In this document: piece after piece, positions 60,905 to 64,000 of the stretch
Layout of the letters: each line of letters starts with the position of its first letter
Position numbering within the stretch: position 1 is the first letter of the stretch
Source of the DNA: Myxococcaceae bacterium
Lineage (GTDB): Bacteria > Myxococcota_A > Polyangia > Polyangiales > Ga0077539
Assembly (NCBI GenBank): GCA_004297725.1
Contig: SCUS01000052.1
Span: forward strand, 1 to 64,000
DNA: 64,000 nucleotides
Reading direction: 5' to 3'
Translations under genes and position numbers: made by a program
The notes under the pieces: generated by a model
Told to the model about the DNA's origin: nothing
Databases searched by the model: none
What the model saw: only the letters and a program-made list of their open reading frames with translations

Positions 60905-61876
60905 ATGGAAATGACGGACAAACTGATGGACGAGAGGCAGCCGGACGCACCGGGCGCCGTGGGCGAACGAGAGGCGACGGATCTCGCGGTGATGGCGCTC
61001 GACGCGGCGGCGTGGTCGGCGAGCACGGGCGCTCGGCCCGAGGGCGTGGTGCGGTGCGACCCGGCGTGGTTTCGGGCGGTGGAGCTGCCGAAGGTGCGGG
61101 GCGCGGTGGAGCGGGTGCTGATGGGCCGCCACCCCGACCACGGGCTCGACCTGCTGCTGGAGGTCGGGGCGCTCGACGCGCTGCTCCCGGAGGTGAAGGC
61201 CATGGTGGGCTTCGGCGACGGGGAGTGGCGCCACAAGGACGTGTGGAAGCACACCAAGCAGGTGGTGCTGCAGGCGGTGCCTCGCACGGAGGTGCGGTGG
61301 GCGGCGCTGCTGCATGACATCGGCAAGGTGAAGACCCGGCGCATCGAGCCCAACGGGGAGGTGCACTTCTTCGGGCACGCGGAGGTCGGGGCGTCGATGT
61401 TCGACCGGATGCAGCGGCGCATGCCGATCTTCACGGGCGAAGAGGCGCTCTCGCGCTCGGTGCGCTTCCTGATCCTGCACCACCTGAGGGCGAGCGCCTA
61501 CGAGCCGGGGTGGACCGACTCCGCCGTGCGCCGCTTCGCGCGGGAGATGGGCGGCGGGCTCTGCGACCTGCTCGACCTGTCGCGCGCGGACATCACCACC
61601 AAGCGGCCGGAGAAGAAGAAGCGCGGGCTCGACGCGATCTCCGAGCTCGCCCGGCGGGTGCGGGAGATCCAGGAGATGGACGCGAAGATCCCGCCGCTGC
61701 CCAAGGGCCTCGGGACGGCGATCTCCGCGCGCTTCGGCATCCCCCCCTCGCCCGCCCTCGGCGAGCTGATGAAGGTGCTGAAAGACCGCGTGGACAACGG
61801 CGACCTCGAGGCCCAGCGGGACAACGATTACTACCTCGAGTATCTCGCCGCCGAGAAGCTCGTCACCCCCCGGTAG
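60905..61876 (+). CDS. HD-domain protein related to the C-terminal part of CCA-adding enzymes
   Basis: This 323-residue protein has the HD metal site 'WKHTKQVVLQA' and 'LLHDIGKVKTRRIEPNGEVH', then 'HAEVGASMFDRMQRRM' and 'ILHHLRASAY'. The following 'WTDSAVRRFAREMG', 'LLDLSRADITTKRPEKKKR' and C-terminal 'ARFGIPPSPALGELMKVLKD' match the body and tail of bacterial tRNA nucleotidyltransferases. The ~150-residue nucleotidyltransferase head with GS...DxD is absent; the N-terminal 70 residues resemble nothing known. It is thus probably a metal-dependent phosphohydrolase or a tRNA-binding remnant. ATG 60905 was used; ATG 60911 is also possible. Confidence 0.85.
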   Translation: MEMTDKLMDERQPDAPGAVGEREATDLAVMALDAAAWSASTGARPEGVVRCDPAWFRAVELPKVRGAVERVLMGRHPDHGLDLLLEVGALDALLPEVKAMVGFGDGEWRHKDVWKHTKQVVLQAVPRTEVRWAALLHDIGKVKTRRIEPNGEVHFFGHAEVGASMFDRMQRRMPIFTGEEALSRSVRFLILHHLRASAYEPGWTDSAVRRFAREMGGGLCDLLDLSRADITTKRPEKKKRGLDAISELARRVREIQEMDAKIPPLPKGLGTAISARFGIPPSPALGELMKVLKDRVDNGDLEAQRDNDYYLEYLAAEKLVTPR

Positions 61877-61882
61877 GAGTTC

Positions 61883-62818
61883 TCAGCCGGTCTGCCCCGC
61901 CCCGTCGGGCAGCGCGGCGTCCTCGAAGCGCTCCGTCGCGGCGCTCCAGACCCGCGCCCGGGATCGCACGAGGCCGCTCGCGCGGTCGATCTCGTAGACG
62001 TTGTACGAGGCCATCTTCTCCTCGTCGTGGTGCACCAGCGAGGCGCTCGTCGCGCCCAGCCGGTGGATCGTCGCGCCCCGCGCCCCCGCGAGCCTCTCGT
62101 GCCCCCGGCGGTGCCAGTGGCCGTGCAGCGCCAGCACGTCGCGCCCGTGGTCGAGCACGTCGCGGAAGTCGGCGAGGTCTTCGAGCCCTCGCATCAACGG
62201 CCCGAGCCGCCCGAGCGGATCGACGATGGGGTGGTGGCTCAGCACCACCGGCACCCGGGAGCGCACCTCCGGGTGGTCGAGCGCCTCTCGCAGCGCCCGC
62301 CGCTGCGCCTCGCCCAGCCGCCCCGAGGCGATGAGCGGCAGCCGCGGCACCGCCGAGGACAGCCCGATGAGCGCGAGGTCGTCGCGCAGCCTGACGAAGG
62401 GGAAGCGCCCGCCCGGGAGGTCGACGGCGAGGTCGAGGTCGCTGGTGATGTACTTCTCGAAGTAGGTACCGAAGCGCCGGGAGCGCCGCGACCCTTCGGT
62501 GTAGAGGTCGTGGTTGCCAGGCACCACGCTGACCTGCGAGGGGTGCATCCCAAGGCGCTCGATCATGGCGAGGGCGGCCTCGAACTCGGGCTCCAGCGCC
62601 AGGTTGGTGAGGTCGCCGGTGATGGCGACGTGGTCCGGGGCGAGCGCCCTCAGGTCGGCCATCATGGCCTCGACCACCGCGGGCCGGTGCTTGTGGCCGC
62701 GCTTCAGCCGGAGGTTGAGCCAGCCGGTGAGGCGCTTGTTGAGCAGCATGCGGTGGAGGGGGACACCGCGGAGGTCGAGGATGTGGGGGTCGGACAGGTG
62801 CGCAAGGACGATGGACAT
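61883..62818 (-). CDS. Calcineurin-like metallophosphoesterase
   Basis: This 311-residue protein has the full motif set of the calcineurin-like superfamily: 'LAHLSDPHIL' (D10, H12), 'AITGDLTNLALEPEF', 'VVPGNHDLYTEG', 'VPVVLSHHPIVDP' and 'ALHGHWHRRGHER'. These bind two metals that hydrolyse phosphomonoesters or phosphodiesters. There is no signal peptide, so it is probably cytoplasmic. The substrate is unknown; class III cyclic-nucleotide phosphodiesterases and UDP-sugar hydrolases are in the same superfamily. It converges on the HD gene with a 6-bp gap. Confidence 0.92.
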   Translation of the reverse strand: MSIVLAHLSDPHILDLRGVPLHRMLLNKRLTGWLNLRLKRGHKHRPAVVEAMMADLRALAPDHVAITGDLTNLALEPEFEAALAMIERLGMHPSQVSVVPGNHDLYTEGSRRSRRFGTYFEKYITSDLDLAVDLPGGRFPFVRLRDDLALIGLSSAVPRLPLIASGRLGEAQRRALREALDHPEVRSRVPVVLSHHPIVDPLGRLGPLMRGLEDLADFRDVLDHGRDVLALHGHWHRRGHERLAGARGATIHRLGATSASLVHHDEEKMASYNVYEIDRASGLVRSRARVWSAATERFEDAALPDGAGQTG

Positions 62819-62858
62819 CGCTCGGCCGAAGCTACCACCGCGCGGTGGCGGCGCTCGC

Positions 62859-64000
62859 TCAGCGGCAGTCGTCGACCCCGCGGGGGAAGGCGTCGCGGTA
62901 GGTTCGCAGCGTCTGGATGCAGAGGTGCTGCCCGGTGGAGTAGGGGCCGAGCCCGGTGTCGCGGGTGTCGCCGCCCGAGATGCCCACCACGTAGCCGGCG
63001 GGGTAGACGCGGCCGACGTCCGTCGCCCACTGGTGCTGCGGCCGAAGGTGAAGCATCCGGAAGCGCGCGCCCGTGGAGAGGTCGGTGAACTCGGGCATGT
63101 AGCCCCAGGCGTAGACCCCGGTGCGGTCGAGCCTGGAGGTGTGGCGAAGCTGGATCCGGGTGCCCGCCCGCACGCCGATGTCCGTGTCGTGCCAGCCGTA
63201 GGAGATGTGCTCGTAGGTCAGGTAGGTGTTCCACCACTGGAGCTCGCCGCAGACGGGGCGGTCGGGCGCCTGGCAGTGCGCGCCGTCGCAGCTCCACCCC
63301 CCGGGGCATCCCCCGCACGAGCCGCCGCAGCCGTCGCCGCCGCAGTTGTGGTCGCCGCACTGGGGGACGCAGCGCACGGTGATGTCCATCGGCGGCGAAG
63401 GCTCGTCGAGCAGTCCCGATAGGGCGGTGATGCCGAAGCGGTAGCCGTAACGGCCGGGGGAGCCCGGCGCGCGGACGTGGAAGGGCACGTCGATGGAGAA
63501 GCCAGGGCCCACCGGGAGGGGGAGGTCCACCGGCCCGGCGCCCCAGGTGCGCGCGCCGCCGGGGAGCGCCGAGTCGAGGTGATGGCTCGCCTCCCACACC
63601 GCGTCGCCGCAGTTGGCGAAGGTCGCCGACACGTCGAAGCCCTGGTGCGGATCGACCACGCCCGGCGGCGCCTGCTGCCGCACGAAGCGCGAGGCCGATG
63701 GCTCGTTGCCGCAGTCGGCCGGGTGCAGCGCGACGAGGTCCACCGGCGGTGACGCCTCGCCGACGGCGGCGGCGTCGTGCACGAGCTGCCAGGTCCAGCG
63801 GTAGCGACCGGGCGCCGAGGGGGACGTCGCGTCGAGGTCGACGGTGAACTCCGCCCCGTAGGGGACGTCCGCGGGGAGGTCGACCCGCCGCGTGGTCCAG
63901 GTGTCGTCGGGCTGAGAGCGCGAGGCGAGCGCCCACCCGTCGGCCTGCGAGAGCGTCGAGGTCGAGCAGTTGGCGAAGGTCACGCTGCCGCGCACCCGAG
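62859..64000 (-). CDS. Secreted multidomain protein with NBR1-Ig-like and M23-like domains, partial (N-terminus beyond window)
   Basis: The frame is open to the window end, so the N-terminus is missing; a GTG at 63995 is probably internal. Two immunoglobulin-like domains of the NBR1 type are visible, with 'APGSPGRYGYRFGITALSG', 'VSATFANCGDAVWEASHHLD' and 'SPSAPGRYRWTWQLVHDAA'. A Cys-rich knot follows ('CGDHNCGGDGCGGSCGGCPG'). The C-terminal ~125 residues have 'ARFRMLHLRPQHQW', 'YPAGYVVGISGGDT' and 'STGQHLCIQT', an arrangement like M23 peptidases, but the usual zinc-site HxH is not clear, so catalysis is doubtful. It is likely exported, perhaps acting on the cell wall. Confidence 0.75.
   Translation of the reverse strand, partial: RVRGSVTFANCSTSTLSQADGWALASRSQPDDTWTTRRVDLPADVPYGAEFTVDLDATSPSAPGRYRWTWQLVHDAAAVGEASPPVDLVALHPADCGNEPSASRFVRQQAPPGVVDPHQGFDVSATFANCGDAVWEASHHLDSALPGGARTWGAGPVDLPLPVGPGFSIDVPFHVRAPGSPGRYGYRFGITALSGLLDEPSPPMDITVRCVPQCGDHNCGGDGCGGSCGGCPGGWSCDGAHCQAPDRPVCGELQWWNTYLTYEHISYGWHDTDIGVRAGTRIQLRHTSRLDRTGVYAWGYMPEFTDLSTGARFRMLHLRPQHQWATDVGRVYPAGYVVGISGGDTRDTGLGPYSTGQHLCIQTLRTYRDAFPRGVDDCR

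Overview
The window is very GC-rich DNA, packed with genes on both strands, with almost no spacer sequence and no sign of mobile elements, rRNA, tRNA or CRISPR. Several protein types point to a myxobacterium: secreted proteins ending in a Cys-containing, hydrophobic, Arg-rich MYXO-CTERM-like tail, giant Cys-rich 'NGCE' repeat lipoproteins, thrombospondin-type-3 calcium repeats, NHL/PQQ propeller lipoproteins, and an ECF sigma factor paired with a membrane anti-sigma-like partner. A member of Myxococcota, plausibly Polyangiales (Sandaracinaceae-like), is my inference. No marker gene in the window proves the genus.

Layout. 1-2.6 kb: ECF sigma factor with its membrane partner (cut by the window edge), divergent from nadA. 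2.6-6.8 kb: a minus-strand run of a stand-alone bacterial-microcompartment shell protein, a PEGA/TPR protein and a giant Cys-rich lipoprotein. 6.9-13.2 kb: a phosphate-type locus, phoR-phoB on the minus strand and a divergent pstB-like/phoU/pstC-like/pstA-like cluster without pstS. 13.2-16.7 kb: sfsA, an unknown gene, and a flavin-Rieske oxidoreductase. 16.7-18.3 kb: two YeeE/YedE-type transporter halves, one fused to a tri-heme cytochrome c domain. 18.3-24.6 kb: a hydrolase, two related Pro-rich lipoprotein-like genes, a metallo-beta-lactamase-fold enzyme, and membrane and lipoprotein unknowns. 24.7-27.3 kb: cysD-cysN, where CysN carries a remnant APS-kinase domain.

27.3-33.3 kb: a minus-strand run of histidine kinase, deoxynucleoside kinase, AAA-like protein without a P-loop, copper monooxygenase lipoprotein and discoidin-like membrane protein. 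33.3-38.9 kb: four GT-C type membrane glycosyltransferase-like genes, joined by 4-bp overlaps and including three tandem paralogues. 38.9-46.6 kb: a DUF2171 protein, a PQQ-propeller protein, a cytochrome P460-like lipoprotein, two NHL-repeat lipoproteins and a small lipoprotein. 46.6-52.6 kb: hemH, an unknown gene, a PAS histidine kinase, an Hsp70-like protein, a small Gly/Ser-rich secreted protein and a Nudix hydrolase, ending in a strong bidirectional hairpin. 52.7-60.8 kb: a minus-strand run of surface proteins (TSP3/MYXO-CTERM, propeller/MYXO-CTERM, GDDxY-repeat lipoprotein) interleaved with ErpA and a 2Fe-2S ferredoxin. 60.9-64 kb: an HD protein resembling the C-terminal part of CCA-adding enzymes, a metallophosphoesterase, and an NBR1-Ig/M23-like secreted protein cut by the window end.

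No single new multi-gene system is obvious. The most unusual signals are proteins that have lost or recombined key parts: a PstB-like ATPase with altered signature and Walker B residues, a CysN with a dead mini APS-kinase, an AAA_16-like protein without Walker A, a CCA-enzyme tail without its nucleotidyltransferase head, a cytochrome c-YeeE fusion, and a lone microcompartment shell protein. Starts were often moved from the longest possible ORF to internal ATG/GTG codons that fit signal peptides, domains or overlaps; these choices are noted per gene.
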